NCBI GenBank assembly: GCA_937911795.1
Contig: CALDPJ010000016.1
Location: 1 to 6,335 of the forward strand
Length of the DNA: 6,335 nt
Reading direction: 5' to 3'
Origin: an uncultured Flavobacteriales bacterium
GTDB taxonomy: Bacteria; Bacteroidota; Bacteroidia; Flavobacteriales_D; SKUL01
In this document: positions 6,330 to 6,335 of the stretch, one piece after another
Numbering within the stretch: position 1 is the first letter of the stretch
Layout: each line of letters opens with the position of its first letter
Made by a program: the position numbers and the translations under genes
The notes under the pieces: model-generated
What the model saw: only the letters and a program-made list of their open reading frames with translations
Databases searched by the model: none
Told to the model about the DNA's origin: nothing

Positions 6330-6335
6330 TGCAGG
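6329..6335 (+). CDS. Possible start of a fourth operon gene, truncated by the window edge
   Basis: TGATG at 6327-6331 joins the ATPase stop to an ATG, exactly as at the permease-ATPase junction (5605-5609). Only Met-Gln and one base of a third codon can be read, so the product is unknown. The call rests on the repeated junction pattern alone. Confidence 0.4.

Overview
The window looks like chromosomal DNA from a member of the Bacteroidota. The strongest evidence is the C-terminal domain of the first gene, which matches the type B sorting signal of the type IX secretion system (gliding motility-associated C-terminal domain), a system known only from this phylum. Supporting evidence is the lack of Shine-Dalgarno sequences before the starts and ABC transporter subunits with Bacteroidota-style motifs. 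Family or genus cannot be read from the sequence; Flavobacteriales or a related order is only a guess.

Layout. (1) Positions 1-1355, plus strand: the 3' part of a long secreted repeat protein. It has four tandem units of 51-52 residues carrying LPDG and CDS motifs, then an Ig-like segment, a PKD-like domain and the type IX sorting domain. (2) Positions 1356-1424: a short gap between convergent genes with no convincing terminator. (3) Positions 1425-3213, minus strand: a pirin-family protein with a twin-arginine-like signal peptide, preceded by an unrecognised protein with one N-terminal membrane segment. A 76-base gap separates them. (4) Positions 3214-3484: a divergent intergenic region with four copies of an 8-base direct repeat, a long imperfect inverted repeat and two weak promoter candidates. 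(5) Positions 3485-6329, plus strand: a tightly coupled operon encoding a complete BtuFCD/FecBCD-type importer. It contains a lipoprotein substrate-binding protein, a FecCD-family permease and an ATPase, with stop/start overlaps of 4 bases and 1 base. A third overlap of the TGATG type at 6327-6331 suggests another operon gene beginning at 6329 and running out of the window.

How the genes work together. The operon encodes a type II importer for a cobalt- or iron-chelate, such as cobalamin, a siderophore or haem. The lipoprotein would deliver ligand captured after TonB-dependent outer-membrane uptake, though no TonB receptor lies in the window. The substrate cannot be fixed from sequence: there is no cobalamin riboswitch that I can see and no clear Fur box. 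The other three genes show no evident functional link to the importer.

I see no clearly new multi-gene system. The features most worth checking are the unusual Q-loop of the ATPase, the repeat and hairpin structure of the divergent intergenic region, and a pirin that appears to be exported.
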